The notes under the pieces are model-generated. The model was not told the DNA's origin, did not search any database, and saw only the letters and a program-made list of their open reading frames with translations. Below are positions 53,184-62,583 of a stretch of DNA of 64,000 nt, piece after piece. Position 1 is the first letter of the stretch. Each line of letters starts with the position of its first letter. The DNA comes from Carboxylicivirga caseinilyticus (lineage in GTDB: Bacteria > Bacteroidota > Bacteroidia > Bacteroidales > Marinilabiliaceae): positions 1 through 64,000 of the forward strand of contig JAFMVE010000001.1 of assembly GCA_025499705.1 (NCBI GenBank), in the 5' to 3' direction. A program made the position numbers and the translations under genes.

Positions 53184-55679
53184 GTGAAGAAATTCATTTT
53201 ACTTTTATTCATTGTATTCAGTTCAGTACACATTTATGCACAAAAAATAAAATTAGAATGTACTGACAAACCTTTAAATGAACTGCTAATTGAGTGGCGC
53301 TCGCTATACAATTTGCAGTTTTCATTTAACGACGAACTATTATCCCAATTCAAAATTACCCGGTACCGAACCTACGAAGATTCAGAGAAGGCTATTCAGG
53401 ATCTTCTTCAAGGGCTTCCTCTCTCCTACGAAAAAAACGATCAGGTTTATATCATTTACGCAGTTAAACAATCCACAGAAATTAAAACCTACTACTTAAT
53501 AGGTAAAATAGTAGAGAAAGGAACCAACGAGCCATTACCCTTTTCGCATATTTCGGCAAACAATATTCAAGCTGTTACCGACATTAAAGGCATGTTTAGC
53601 TTTTCTTTCCAAGGCGACAGTATCTATCAGGTTAAAGCTTCTCATTTAGGTTGTTATTTAATGGATACAGTCCTAACTGCCGGAAATCATCACGTCATAA
53701 AATTAGTTCCTTCTGTAGTTGGTCTTCCCGAGGTAAGAGTCACCAATAATATTGTTGAAAAATCAGCGCAGGTGGGTGAAAAACCCGGGTTAATAAAACT
53801 CAACCATCATATTGCCAATTATCTGCCCGGAAATGGTGATAATTCGGTATTTAACCTTTTGAAACTTCAACCCGGAGTAACCGCAACAGGTGAAAATCCA
53901 AACGACTTAATTCTATGGGGAAGTTCGGAAGGAACAAGTGCGGTGCAGTTTGATGGATTTACAATCTGGGGGCTTAAAAATCTAAATGATAACATAAGTG
54001 CAGTAAATCCTTACATGGTTAAAAATGTTGACATCATGAAAGGTGGTTACGATGCCTCTGAAAGTGATTTCATTGGGGGTATAGTTGATATAAACGGAAG
54101 AACCGGTAATTTCACCAAACCGTCCTTTCATCTTTTCATCAATAACCAAACCATCAACGGAATGATGGAACTGCCTGTTGGAAACAAATCATCCCTGATA
54201 GCGGCATACCGACAAAATTATTACGACTTGATTTCTTCTGGTGACGTTCAGCTTCAAGAGATTAACAACATCGAAAAATACAACTGGAGTTACGATCAAC
54301 CCAAATACACCTTTAAAGATCTCAATATTAAATACTCACTTCAGGGAGATAACGGTGACCTATTCTATATAAGTGCTTTAGGAGGGGGTGATGAATTTAG
54401 TATGCTTGCCCAACGGGATACAACCATTGACCGCCCCAATACAAGTCTTACTATTAACGAAACACTGGATGTTGATGAGAAAACTAATCAAATTGGTGCT
54501 GCTGCATTTTATGGTAAAACGTTTCAATCCGGTCATTCCTCTTCTCTCGAATTGAGTTATTCGTACTATGATAACGATTATAATATTCGTTCATCACGAG
54601 AATTCCGTAACTCATCAATTATTCGTTATACAAGAGAGGCAACCAATGAAATTGAAGAAATAAAAGGAGATTGGAAAAATCATTTTCTAATAAATAACCT
54701 CAACAAATTAACGGCTGGATTTTCATTTATTCAAAATAATACCGTATTAGCAGAAAAACTCAACGATTCAACGTACATTGACTTATTGAGTAACGCATCT
54801 CGAGTTGTGCTTTATGCACAGGATGAATTACAAATAGCAAAATCATTAACTGCAACAGCAGGATTTAGATTTAATTATCCTACTCATATCAACAAAACCC
54901 ATTTTGATCCCAGAATATCTTTATCATACAAACCAGGTTTATTCAAGTTTAATGCATCCTGGGGTATTTATCATCAATTTATCGCCCGAACCTCAATTGT
55001 TGATGATAACAATCGCATCCGTTATGCCTGGTATGTGAGCGGATACAACGATGTTCCAGTTCTAAAATCAACCCATTATGTAATGGGTGCAGCATATACA
55101 CGAAATAATTTTTTAGTTAGCTTAGATACCTATTATAAAAAAAATGAAAACCTTACCCGTTATATACAATTTACTCAAACAGCCTACGTATCTGATGGAG
55201 AGAGTAAAAGCTATGGTTTAGATTTATATATTAAGAAGGATTTTAATGGTCATTCAATCTGGACAACCTATTCTTTGAGCCGTACAGAAGAACTATATGA
55301 TTATTTTACCGACAATGAATACAGACGTGCTCCTCAGGATCAAACCCATGAATTTAAACTGGCTGGCTTGCTAAACTTTGGTTCAATTCACACATCTGCA
55401 AGTTATGTATATGGATCTGGTTTTCCATTATTTACCGATAATGTAAAATATGAATACTTAGAACCGGATTATAACCGGGTTGATTTTTCGATAATTTATC
55501 AAATTACTGGCAAAAAAATTGCAGGCGAAGTGGGACTATCGATTCTTAATGTATTTAATAGCGAGAATGTTAAATATAATAGTTTTCAACTCTTCCCTAT
55601 TGATGAATTCAACGACGTATTAATTAATGAAAAAGCAATTCCATTTACGCCACTATTGCATTTAAAAATTGAGATTTAA
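53184..55679 (+). CDS. TonB-dependent transducer receptor with STN domain
   Basis: This 831-residue outer-membrane receptor starts with GTG at 53184. Its STN (secretin/TonB N-terminal) domain (about 22-95: LNELLIEWRSLYNLQFSFND) signals to the FecR anti-sigma. A carboxypeptidase-regulatory-like domain (about 105-180), a plug (about 205-320) and a 22-strand barrel follow. No SusD partner is next to it, so it probably imports a small ligand such as a metal chelate or peptide. The sigma-FecR-receptor order is the classical cell-surface signalling cassette. Confidence 0.92.
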   Translation: MKKFILLLFIVFSSVHIYAQKIKLECTDKPLNELLIEWRSLYNLQFSFNDELLSQFKITRYRTYEDSEKAIQDLLQGLPLSYEKNDQVYIIYAVKQSTEIKTYYLIGKIVEKGTNEPLPFSHISANNIQAVTDIKGMFSFSFQGDSIYQVKASHLGCYLMDTVLTAGNHHVIKLVPSVVGLPEVRVTNNIVEKSAQVGEKPGLIKLNHHIANYLPGNGDNSVFNLLKLQPGVTATGENPNDLILWGSSEGTSAVQFDGFTIWGLKNLNDNISAVNPYMVKNVDIMKGGYDASESDFIGGIVDINGRTGNFTKPSFHLFINNQTINGMMELPVGNKSSLIAAYRQNYYDLISSGDVQLQEINNIEKYNWSYDQPKYTFKDLNIKYSLQGDNGDLFYISALGGGDEFSMLAQRDTTIDRPNTSLTINETLDVDEKTNQIGAAAFYGKTFQSGHSSSLELSYSYYDNDYNIRSSREFRNSSIIRYTREATNEIEEIKGDWKNHFLINNLNKLTAGFSFIQNNTVLAEKLNDSTYIDLLSNASRVVLYAQDELQIAKSLTATAGFRFNYPTHINKTHFDPRISLSYKPGLFKFNASWGIYHQFIARTSIVDDNNRIRYAWYVSGYNDVPVLKSTHYVMGAAYTRNNFLVSLDTYYKKNENLTRYIQFTQTAYVSDGESKSYGLDLYIKKDFNGHSIWTTYSLSRTEELYDYFTDNEYRRAPQDQTHEFKLAGLLNFGSIHTSASYVYGSGFPLFTDNVKYEYLEPDYNRVDFSIIYQITGKKIAGEVGLSILNVFNSENVKYNSFQLFPIDEFNDVLINEKAIPFTPLLHLKIEI

Positions 55680-55919
55680 ACGGCGGGTATATTTGCACTT
55701 TGATGTTACAGCCTCACGATCTATAGTTACAACTTGCATACATCCAATACGGTTAATATATCGAACTATTAATTTTAATGGATTATTTTCCATATCAAAA
55801 CCTGTAAGATAACCTGACCTGCGACGCCCCTTATGGAAAAAAGTAATCTGATCGCCAATGCAAATATTATTTGCCTTCTGCCATTTTACAATTTGATGAT
55901 ATGCATTCGTACTTTTCAC
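55662..55919 (-). CDS. small basic hypothetical protein
   Basis: This 85-residue basic protein starts with GTG at 55919. It has an SH3-like or KOW-like look: the strands ICIGDQITFFHKGRRRSGYL and VRYINRIGCMQVVTIDREAV with a Gly/Arg turn. That is a guess from pattern only. Its 3' end overlaps the 3' end of the receptor gene by 18 nt on the opposite strand. There is no signal peptide. It could be a nucleic-acid-binding protein. Confidence 0.5.
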   Translation of the reverse strand: MKSTNAYHQIVKWQKANNICIGDQITFFHKGRRRSGYLTGFDMENNPLKLIVRYINRIGCMQVVTIDREAVTSKCKYTRRLNLNF

Positions 55920-56102
55920 AATACAATCGTTTTTACATCATTCAACTTCCTCTACCAACGTCACAAAAATAGTAAAGTTCTAATTCCCTGAATAATGCTT
56001 AATGGTACTAAATGATAAACTGTAAAAAGCTTTCCATAAACAGCCCGATTAAATGGATAATATTTTTAAAGTCTTACTTTTACTACATTGTAACCAAATC
56101 GA

Positions 56103-56687
56103 ATGACCCAGACTCCTAAACATATAAACTTCAATTTCAATAATTTAGATAATATCAACGATTGGTTTGATGTACTATTTAAAGAGTATTATCAATCCTT
56201 ATGTCGTTTTGCACTTACCATTGTCCCTTATGAAAACCTGGCTGAAGAAGCCGTTCAAAATGTATTCGTTTACTTATGGGAGAAACGAAAAACATTGCTC
56301 ATTAAAACTAACGTTAAGGGACTACTATACCAATCTGTCTACAACGAAAGTATTCGCTTACGGAAAAGAAGATTACAAAACAAAAATTACGAAGCTGAAT
56401 ACCTGCAGCAACTTTTACCAGAGTTTGAAAACAGTGATCAACCCGATCTGGATTTTATTAAGACAGCTATTAGTAATGCAATTATAAATCTACCCGAAAA
56501 ATGCCGCGATATTTTTATTATGCGTCGCAAAGAAGGATTAACAAATGAAGAGATTGCCAATTATCTTGGAATTTCTGTTAAAACGGTTGAAAGTCAAATG
56601 ACCATAGCACTTAAGAAATTACGAACAGAACTGACTCCAATCATCAAGCATTTACCAGCAATATTGATTCTTTTAGAAATTTCTTAA
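56103..56687 (+). CDS. ECF RNA polymerase sigma factor (system 2)
   Basis: This 194-residue ECF sigma factor has region 2 (FKEYYQSLCRFALTIVPYEN ... EAVQNVFVYLWEKR) and region 4 (LPEKCRDIFIMRRKEGLTNE ... TVESQMTIALKKLR). This is the pattern of the Bacteroidota-specific sigma-70 family-1 group. It is followed 58 nt later by a FecR gene. The operon then continues through four more genes to 61149. It is only distantly similar to the sigma factor of system 1. Confidence 0.92.
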   Translation: MTQTPKHINFNFNNLDNINDWFDVLFKEYYQSLCRFALTIVPYENLAEEAVQNVFVYLWEKRKTLLIKTNVKGLLYQSVYNESIRLRKRRLQNKNYEAEYLQQLLPEFENSDQPDLDFIKTAISNAIINLPEKCRDIFIMRRKEGLTNEEIANYLGISVKTVESQMTIALKKLRTELTPIIKHLPAILILLEIS

Positions 56688-56745
56688 AATTTTTTCGAGG
56701 TTTTTAGGGGATATACATTCGGCATTACTCTTAATAAAAAAACGC

Positions 56746-57690
56746 ATGTCGAAAAATATACCCTATAATATTATCGTTGCTTCGTTAGAAAACACAGCAA
56801 CTATTGATGAACAAAAAGAATTGGATGACTGGCTGTCGTCAACAAACGAAAACAGAGAAATCTTTGAATCCATCAAAAAAACCTGGAGTAAAACACAGCT
56901 AAAAAGATCTTCTTTTAATCCGAATATAGATCCCGCTTTAACACAAACCAAAAAACGAATCCATCGACGCTTGTTTATAAAACGCGTATCGGGTATTGCA
57001 GCCATTTTATTGATTGGTTTAATGATTAGTACACTATTTAATCCATTTGATAACGATAAGCGATGGCAATCTGTAATTGCTCAACAACAAGAAAAAATAG
57101 AATTACCTGATGGATCAATAGTGGTTCTTTCTCCCGGATCAGAAATTAAATTTCCTGACAAATTTGAAGCTAAATCACGCAGGGTAAAAATAAAAGGAAA
57201 GGCATATTTTGATGTAGCACATAATAAAAATCAACCCTTTATTGTTGAAACCAACCACACTAAAACAAAGGTACTGGGAACCAAATTCACACTTGTTTCA
57301 GATGCTTTAGATAAAGATGTTCTTTACCTTGATGAAGGTAAGGTAGAATTTAGTTCCCTAACCTGGTTCGGACCAAAACAATTAGTAAAACCGGGAGAAG
57401 AAATCTCTTTGATGAATGGTAAACTCATAAAGAGAATTGCCATTAATGATAACCTTTCAACATGGGCAACTGGTAAACTAACCTTTAAAGACATTGCTTT
57501 GATTGACTTGGTAAAACAATTGGAAGATTATTACCAAACACCCATTACTCTTTCAACTTCATTAATAAATGACTTACACTTTAGCGGTAGCATCACACAA
57601 ACAGAAGCAATAGATGCGTTGCAAATAATAGCATTAACCCTTCAACTGAAACTTTCAACCGATAACCAAACTCTAACCCTAAGTTTATGA
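56746..57690 (+). CDS. FecR-family anti-sigma factor (system 2)
   Basis: This 314-residue membrane regulator has a cytoplasmic N-terminal domain with the typical ELDDWLSSTNENREIFESI helix (residues 25-45) and one membrane helix (about 83-100). A periplasmic FecR domain (LPDGSIVVLSPGSEIKFPDK, KGKAYFDVAHNKNQPFIVET) and a C-terminal DUF4974-like part follow. It should restrain the preceding sigma factor. Its stop overlaps the start of the STN protein by 4 nt (ATGA), so the anti-sigma and its presumed signal partner are translationally coupled. Confidence 0.92.
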   Translation: MSKNIPYNIIVASLENTATIDEQKELDDWLSSTNENREIFESIKKTWSKTQLKRSSFNPNIDPALTQTKKRIHRRLFIKRVSGIAAILLIGLMISTLFNPFDNDKRWQSVIAQQQEKIELPDGSIVVLSPGSEIKFPDKFEAKSRRVKIKGKAYFDVAHNKNQPFIVETNHTKTKVLGTKFTLVSDALDKDVLYLDEGKVEFSSLTWFGPKQLVKPGEEISLMNGKLIKRIAINDNLSTWATGKLTFKDIALIDLVKQLEDYYQTPITLSTSLINDLHFSGSITQTEAIDALQIIALTLQLKLSTDNQTLTLSL

Positions 57691-59240
57691 AGTATATACT
57701 ATTCATCCTTCTTACTATAAGCTGCTCTATTACAGCCCAGAAACAAAGTTTAAAAACTGTACTCGACAGTCTGTCACACAAAAATCATTTTGAAATATGT
57801 TACAGCAATGATCTTGTCAATCTGGATCAGAAAGTTACCCTACCTTCCGATTCAATGAATTTGAATGATTTGCTTAAAGAATTAACTCTACAGTCGAAAA
57901 TCAACATTGAAAAACACGATTCAACATTAGTTATTACCCCACTCGAAAAGAAAAATATATTAATAAGTGGTAAACTAATTGATTCTGAAAATGGTGAAGA
58001 AGTACCATTTGCTCACATTTTACAAAAGGATTGGGGAACTGGTACCATTACAAATGATATAGGCAGGTTTGAGATAAATATTCCTGAAATATTAACAGGC
58101 AAGGAACTACGATTCTCCAGCATGGGATACGCTGATACAACCATACTAATTCCTGCATCTGATTCCATCAATTTAACAATCAGGATCAGGCCCAAACCCT
58201 ATAGTTTAACAGAAGTAATGGTGTTGCCCAATGGTAATTCTGCAGAAGATCTGGTTAGACTGGCTGTTAAAAATATCAAACGAAATTATCATAGAAAAAC
58301 CGTTCAAATGGATGCCTTTTATCGTCAGGTTGCCATGCGTGATGATGACTATGTAAATTTGATTGAAGCAGCTCTACTGATAGAAGACAAGGGAATAAAT
58401 TCGGAAAACAATACCACAAAAATTAAGATAGAAGAAATGCGTAAAAGCACCAATTATCTAATACAACACGACGCTAAACACAAGCTGGCATATAAGGTGC
58501 TTGATAAGATTTTCGGTCATCGTAATATCTTTTACAAATGCTATGGACAAAACACCGTTCGCCATTATCGGGCTGAATGGTGGTACCGACCCTTAATGGA
58601 CTACGACCATTTTGAATATGAATATGAAGGAGCCGTTTGGATGGATACTCTTAAAGTGTATAAAGTAAAATACACCTATGTCCATATACCAGAAATAATG
58701 GGTGGAGGCAAACGAAAATCTATACATTCATGGGATGGCGGATACATCTATATCAACTCAAATGATATGGCTATTGTACAACTAGATAGATTCTGGAAGT
58801 TTTTTGAATCTCATTTTGCATATAAAACATTTAAAGATGGAATATTTTGGCAATCCTCACGCTCATATCAAAAAATAGGTGATAAATATTACCTCAAATA
58901 CATTAAAGGTTTAACCTATCCTGATGCACCTATGTACTCAATAAAAGAAACGAATAATGATACCATTATAGAGAACAGGCAGTGGGCTGAAGAGATCCTC
59001 TTAATTACCGATGTTATTACCGATAAACGACTTCAGGACAGAATTAAATACAAGGATAAATTAGCCAGAGATGAAAAAACATTAGAAAAGAAATACCCAT
59101 ACCGTCCTGAATTCTGGGAGCATTATAACATTGTTCAGCTAAAACCACTACCCGGAAAAGCAATCAAGGATCTGGAATGGGAAAAATCACTGGATTTACA
59201 ATTTGAAGAAAACGGAAGTAATGATACTACAAATAAGTAA
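57687..59240 (+). CDS. STN and carboxypeptidase-regulatory domain protein without a receptor barrel
   Basis: This 517-residue exported protein has a signal peptide (cleaved after ITAQ, about 18). An STN domain (about 20-72, with HFEICYSNDLV), a carboxypeptidase-regulatory-like domain (about 88-165) and a C-terminal part of about 340 residues rich in aromatic strands follow (VQMDAFYRQVAMRDDDYVNL, then EGAVWMDTLKVYKVKY). That C-terminal part is found in many Bacteroidota proteins of unknown role and is not a TonB-dependent barrel. It takes the place a receptor would normally have beside FecR. It overlaps the ABC gene by 20 nt. Confidence 0.8.
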   Translation: MKYILFILLTISCSITAQKQSLKTVLDSLSHKNHFEICYSNDLVNLDQKVTLPSDSMNLNDLLKELTLQSKINIEKHDSTLVITPLEKKNILISGKLIDSENGEEVPFAHILQKDWGTGTITNDIGRFEINIPEILTGKELRFSSMGYADTTILIPASDSINLTIRIRPKPYSLTEVMVLPNGNSAEDLVRLAVKNIKRNYHRKTVQMDAFYRQVAMRDDDYVNLIEAALLIEDKGINSENNTTKIKIEEMRKSTNYLIQHDAKHKLAYKVLDKIFGHRNIFYKCYGQNTVRHYRAEWWYRPLMDYDHFEYEYEGAVWMDTLKVYKVKYTYVHIPEIMGGGKRKSIHSWDGGYIYINSNDMAIVQLDRFWKFFESHFAYKTFKDGIFWQSSRSYQKIGDKYYLKYIKGLTYPDAPMYSIKETNNDTIIENRQWAEEILLITDVITDKRLQDRIKYKDKLARDEKTLEKKYPYRPEFWEHYNIVQLKPLPGKAIKDLEWEKSLDLQFEENGSNDTTNK

Positions 59241-59874
59241 TCTGAGTCATCAGTTTCAAAAGTTAACCGTATTGAAAAATATTAATCTGGAAATAACTAA
59301 ACCGGGTTTGTATGTTTTTGCCGGGGCAAATGGATCAGGTAAATCTACTCTATTTAACTGCATTACCGGAATGCTGCAAGCAAATAAAGGAACAATATCC
59401 CTTAACTCTCAAGATATCGGAATTGTTTATGAACCTGTAAGTACCGAACCCAATCTAACAGTGCTGCAGATAATAAAGATGGTAATTTCCATACGTAATG
59501 CTAAAATGGATGAACTTGATTATCAAATCAAATATTGGGATCTGGATGAAAATAGAAATAAAACATTTAAAGCACTCTCACTAGGTATGCGCAAACGACT
59601 ATTGATAGCTTGTTCATTAATAGGTAATCCGAAAATACAAATATGGGATGAACCTTTCAACGGTTTAGATCCATTAGGGATGAATAAACTAAGAGAAGTT
59701 ATTAATAATCAAATCAAACAGGGTAATACCATTCTTTTATCAACCCATATATTAGGAGAATTAGATACGCTGGCTGCCGAAATCTATGTTTTAAAAGAAG
59801 GAGGGTTAGTTTATGGCTTTAAACCCGATAAATCAGATAATAACTTAAAACAACAAATTATTGAAGTCCTATAG
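59221..59874 (+). CDS. ABC transporter ATP-binding protein
   Basis: I use the ATG at 59221 (217 residues), which starts directly at the first ABC strand and lies inside the previous gene's end. An upstream in-frame ATG would add six residues. Walker A is G35-ANGSGKST-43, the signature reads LSLGM (about 121), and Walker B is IWDEPFNGLDP, with the switch His in LLSTHILGE. The size and pattern fit the CcmA/ABC-2 type that powers an export permease. The permease follows 2 nt after its stop. Confidence 0.9.
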   Translation: MILQISNLSHQFQKLTVLKNINLEITKPGLYVFAGANGSGKSTLFNCITGMLQANKGTISLNSQDIGIVYEPVSTEPNLTVLQIIKMVISIRNAKMDELDYQIKYWDLDENRNKTFKALSLGMRKRLLIACSLIGNPKIQIWDEPFNGLDPLGMNKLREVINNQIKQGNTILLSTHILGELDTLAAEIYVLKEGGLVYGFKPDKSDNNLKQQIIEVL

Positions 59875-59876
59875 CT

Positions 59877-60596
59877 ATGATAAAAATGCTCCGCTTTGAA
59901 TTCAATTTTCTTAAAGGAAAACGATTAATACTGCCACTTACGAGTCTTGTGCTAATCATTGGATTGATGGCACTCATTTCTTTTCTAACTGCAGATACCT
60001 ACGATAAAGATCAATTGGCAATTAAAGTATCAACAGCCATGTTAAGTTCTGGACTTATTGCTCTATTTTACACCATCTGGATACTGCAACACTACATCCA
60101 TCTATATCGATCAGGCTATTATAAAATGCTCTTAGCTTTTGGCTTAAGTCGACATCAATTATACATTTATCAGTTTATACAGAATCTGATTTTTGTAAAT
60201 CAATTTTTGTTTGTGATGTTTTTTGCATCATCCATTTCAGCAATAACAAGAGGTATTCTGCCATGGGAGTTATTAGCCTCAACCCCATTAACATCGGTTA
60301 TTTCATACTTTTTGTTGTTACTTGCCTTAGGTCAGATAGCAGCTTTACTGTCAACGATTCGCTGGAATCACATGCTATTGCTTCCTGTACTTTTTTATTG
60401 GTTTTTCGAAAGCTGGGTGGTATACCTGATAACAAAACACAATCCGGATTGGATTCATTTCCTTCCAATCGATAGTCTAAAACAAATTGTTGGAAATCAA
60501 ATTTTAACCATTAATCAAGGTCTTATTATAGCCTTTTACTTGGCATTTGTTTTCCATTTGCTGTACCATAATTTACAAAGAAGAAATCTGTGTTAA
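59877..60596 (+). CDS. ABC-2-like transporter permease
   Basis: This 239-residue protein has about six membrane helices: 18-38, 55-75, 100-120, 135-155, 160-180 and 215-235. It is the expected partner of the ATPase 2 nt upstream. ABC-2-type pairs of this size usually export peptides, lipids or drugs. The substrate cannot be read from sequence, and no candidate peptide gene was seen nearby. The thioredoxin gene starts 1 nt after its stop. Confidence 0.85.
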   Translation: MIKMLRFEFNFLKGKRLILPLTSLVLIIGLMALISFLTADTYDKDQLAIKVSTAMLSSGLIALFYTIWILQHYIHLYRSGYYKMLLAFGLSRHQLYIYQFIQNLIFVNQFLFVMFFASSISAITRGILPWELLASTPLTSVISYFLLLLALGQIAALLSTIRWNHMLLLPVLFYWFFESWVVYLITKHNPDWIHFLPIDSLKQIVGNQILTINQGLIIAFYLAFVFHLLYHNLQRRNLC

Positions 60597-60597
60597 G

Positions 60598-61149
60598 ATG
60601 AAAAAAATACTACCTCTTATATTGACCATTTCATTTATCACCATTCTAATTGCTAATACGCAACTAACGAATTGGAATAACAGTCGCATTTTTCGAACCT
60701 ATAAATCCATTGATGAACCTATCCGTGATGCACTGTCAAATAATGACTTTCTATCAGACGAAAGAGATACAGAAATATTGGTCATTAATTTATGGGCTAC
60801 CTGGTGTCAACCATGTCAAAAAGAGATACCACAACTAAATAAATTATTAGAAAAATATGAACAGGACAATGTTTTATTTTTGGCCTTAACAACTGAGCAG
60901 CAACAAGATGTCAATAATTGGATGGAATTACAGAAATACCCTTTTCTGTATTATCAACTTTTTGAACAGCATGATTTGATGAATTACTTATTTGAATTAA
61001 ATCCGGATCTATCCTTTAAAAATGGGCAAAAACCTCAAGGCCTACCAACGAATATTATTATAAAAAACAAGGAACTAATATATTTCCATACAGGATATTC
61101 AGAAGAAACAATTGAAGCAATAGAAAAGACCTTAAAGAAAATATTGTGA
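60598..61149 (+). CDS. thioredoxin-like TlpA-family protein
   Basis: The frame opens upstream inside the permease gene, but the ATG at 60598 starts a good N-terminal membrane anchor (residues 4-20), giving 183 residues. The thioredoxin fold has the redox motif C70-QPC-C73 (WATWCQPCQKEIPQL) and a cis-Pro in GLPTNII. It should face the periplasm and reduce or isomerise disulfides of a partner. Placement at the end of the operon suggests it acts on the transported molecule or on the STN protein. Confidence 0.88.
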   Translation: MKKILPLILTISFITILIANTQLTNWNNSRIFRTYKSIDEPIRDALSNNDFLSDERDTEILVINLWATWCQPCQKEIPQLNKLLEKYEQDNVLFLALTTEQQQDVNNWMELQKYPFLYYQLFEQHDLMNYLFELNPDLSFKNGQKPQGLPTNIIIKNKELIYFHTGYSEETIEAIEKTLKKIL

Positions 61150-61293
61150 TTATAATCTTATCGATTAAAGATAGGGTTAGGTTAGATAGATTTTTATGAC
61201 AATGCAATTAAACTGCATTATCTTAATACTTTAAAGAGCGAAGGGGCCTGATGAATTGCAAAGTAGCCCCTTCATTCACCTTCCCAATTATTG
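61150..61293. other. convergent intergenic region
   Basis: Contains two weak inverted repeats: AATGCA/TGCATT at 61201-61219 and GAAGGGGC/GCCCCTTC at 61240-61273 (18-nt loop). The second may serve as a terminator for either convergent operon. Confidence 0.4.
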
Positions 61294-61518
61294 CTATATT
61301 GTTTGCTCAAGAATCAATCTTTCAGCCTTTTCAATTTGATTTGGAAATAAATCCATTGGCACCATGCTTCCTCCAAGACTTTTAAGTACCATATATCTGG
61401 CACATTTTTCATTATTTCCCAAACAAAATTTTCTCTTATAACCGGCTGCAGTAGCTGGCATATTGGCCATCTTTTCATTAAAGAATGGACAATTCTCTAC
61501 TTTCTCACAAACTGCCAT
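61294..61518 (-). CDS. Cys-rich miniprotein
   Basis: This 74-residue protein has four Cys in the pattern CEKVENCPFFNEK ... KFCLGNNEKCARY (residues 4, 9, 32 and 38), which suggests a zinc or Fe-S site. A helical C-terminus (FPNQIEKAERLILEQ) follows. Similar short four-Cys proteins occur widely in anaerobes without a known role, sometimes beside signalling genes. Here it follows a two-component pair on the same strand, 200 nt downstream of the response regulator stop, so co-transcription is uncertain. Confidence 0.75.
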   Translation of the reverse strand: MAVCEKVENCPFFNEKMANMPATAAGYKRKFCLGNNEKCARYMVLKSLGGSMVPMDLFPNQIEKAERLILEQTI

Positions 61519-61718
61519 TGTAATTTATCTTTTAAATTAGGTTGAAAAAGAAGCAAGTAGATAGATCCAACTATATATTCACTTCATCATTTCAAAATTA
61601 GAAAACAGATGTTTAATAACAGAAGACTCATTACCTAATTAAATTAAGCAATTTACCTAATTAAATGTGAAAAATTAAACACTATATAATAAAGTAAAAT
61701 ACACTATTTAATACCTCG

Positions 61719-62393
61719 TTAGAATGAATTTTCCAACTCTTCCACTTTTAATACACCTTGTTTAATTCCGGTAACAACCAAATGAACAAGATTTTTGCAG
61801 CCTGTCTTTTTAAAAATATTTTCCTTGTGCTTATCAACAGTCTTTTCAGAAATGAATAAAATACTTGCGATTTCTCCCCTGCTTAAACCATTGCATAGAT
61901 GTCTGAATACTTCCAATTCTCTTTGAGAAAGTACAGAAACAACTGATGGCTCAACTTTTTGTTGAAAACGCATCTTAGTGTTTTCTGATAATGCAACTAT
62001 AATTTTAGAAGAGAAATAGTTATTGTTTGATAAAACAGCATCCATTGCTTGAGTTAGTTCATTAACGTTACATTCTTTTAACACATAACCATCAACTCCG
62101 GCATCCACCATTTTCTCAACATAATCTACCCTATCTATTGACGATAGAGCCAAGACTTTTACACCAGGATAATATTGTTTTATAAACTGAGTTGTGTATA
62201 AACCATCACGAACCGGCATAATAATGTCCATAAAAAGAACATCAGCCTTCCCCCCTCCTTTCAAAAAACGTATAACGTCATCTCCATCGCAAAAGGTTAG
62301 AACTTCTGCTACTTTTTCATTATTCAATATGATGGCCTTAATTCCTTCACGAAACAAAGGATGGTCATCAACAATCCCTATTGTATACCCCAT
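61719..62393 (-). CDS. NarL/LuxR-family response regulator
   Basis: This 224-residue two-domain response regulator has a receiver (1-125) with the acidic pair D9/D10, the phosphorylation site D56 (DVLFMDIIMP), the switch Ser in VLALSSID and the conserved Lys of YVLKECNV. A LuxR-type HTH follows (about 150-215: LSQRELEVFRHLCNGLSRGE, then SEKTVDKHKENIFKKTG). It binds DNA as a dimer on phosphorylation. The likely partner is the PAS kinase gene upstream on the same strand, 190 nt away. Its own promoter may exist: TACATTTG on the minus strand at 62533-62526. Confidence 0.94.
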   Translation of the reverse strand: MGYTIGIVDDHPLFREGIKAIILNNEKVAEVLTFCDGDDVIRFLKGGGKADVLFMDIIMPVRDGLYTTQFIKQYYPGVKVLALSSIDRVDYVEKMVDAGVDGYVLKECNVNELTQAMDAVLSNNNYFSSKIIVALSENTKMRFQQKVEPSVVSVLSQRELEVFRHLCNGLSRGEIASILFISEKTVDKHKENIFKKTGCKNLVHLVVTGIKQGVLKVEELENSF

Positions 62394-62525
62394 ACTTCAA
62401 CGATTAATTTTCAAATTCCCCAATTTGAAAACGGTTGTAATCTTGTAGTGCTAAACCGATTTAAACATAATAATTAATTTATCCTAATCCTTGAATTATA
62501 TAAATAATAAACTGACTTTCTGATG

Positions 62526-62533
62526 CAAATGTA
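62526..62533 (-). promoter_or_regulatory. possible -7 element of the response regulator gene
   Basis: TACATTTG on the minus strand matches TAnnTTTG exactly, 132 nt before the start codon. No good -33 box is visible at the right distance. Confidence 0.3.
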
Positions 62534-62583
62534 CGAATCTTCTCTTAGTGTGTTAATAATACACATTGATAGATTTCAGTCAT

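Noticed and set aside
59203-61149. Bacteriocin or lantibiotic export operon
   Set aside because: The ABC pair and thioredoxin suggest peptide export, but no precursor peptide gene, double-glycine leader, modification enzyme or peptidase-containing transporter is present.
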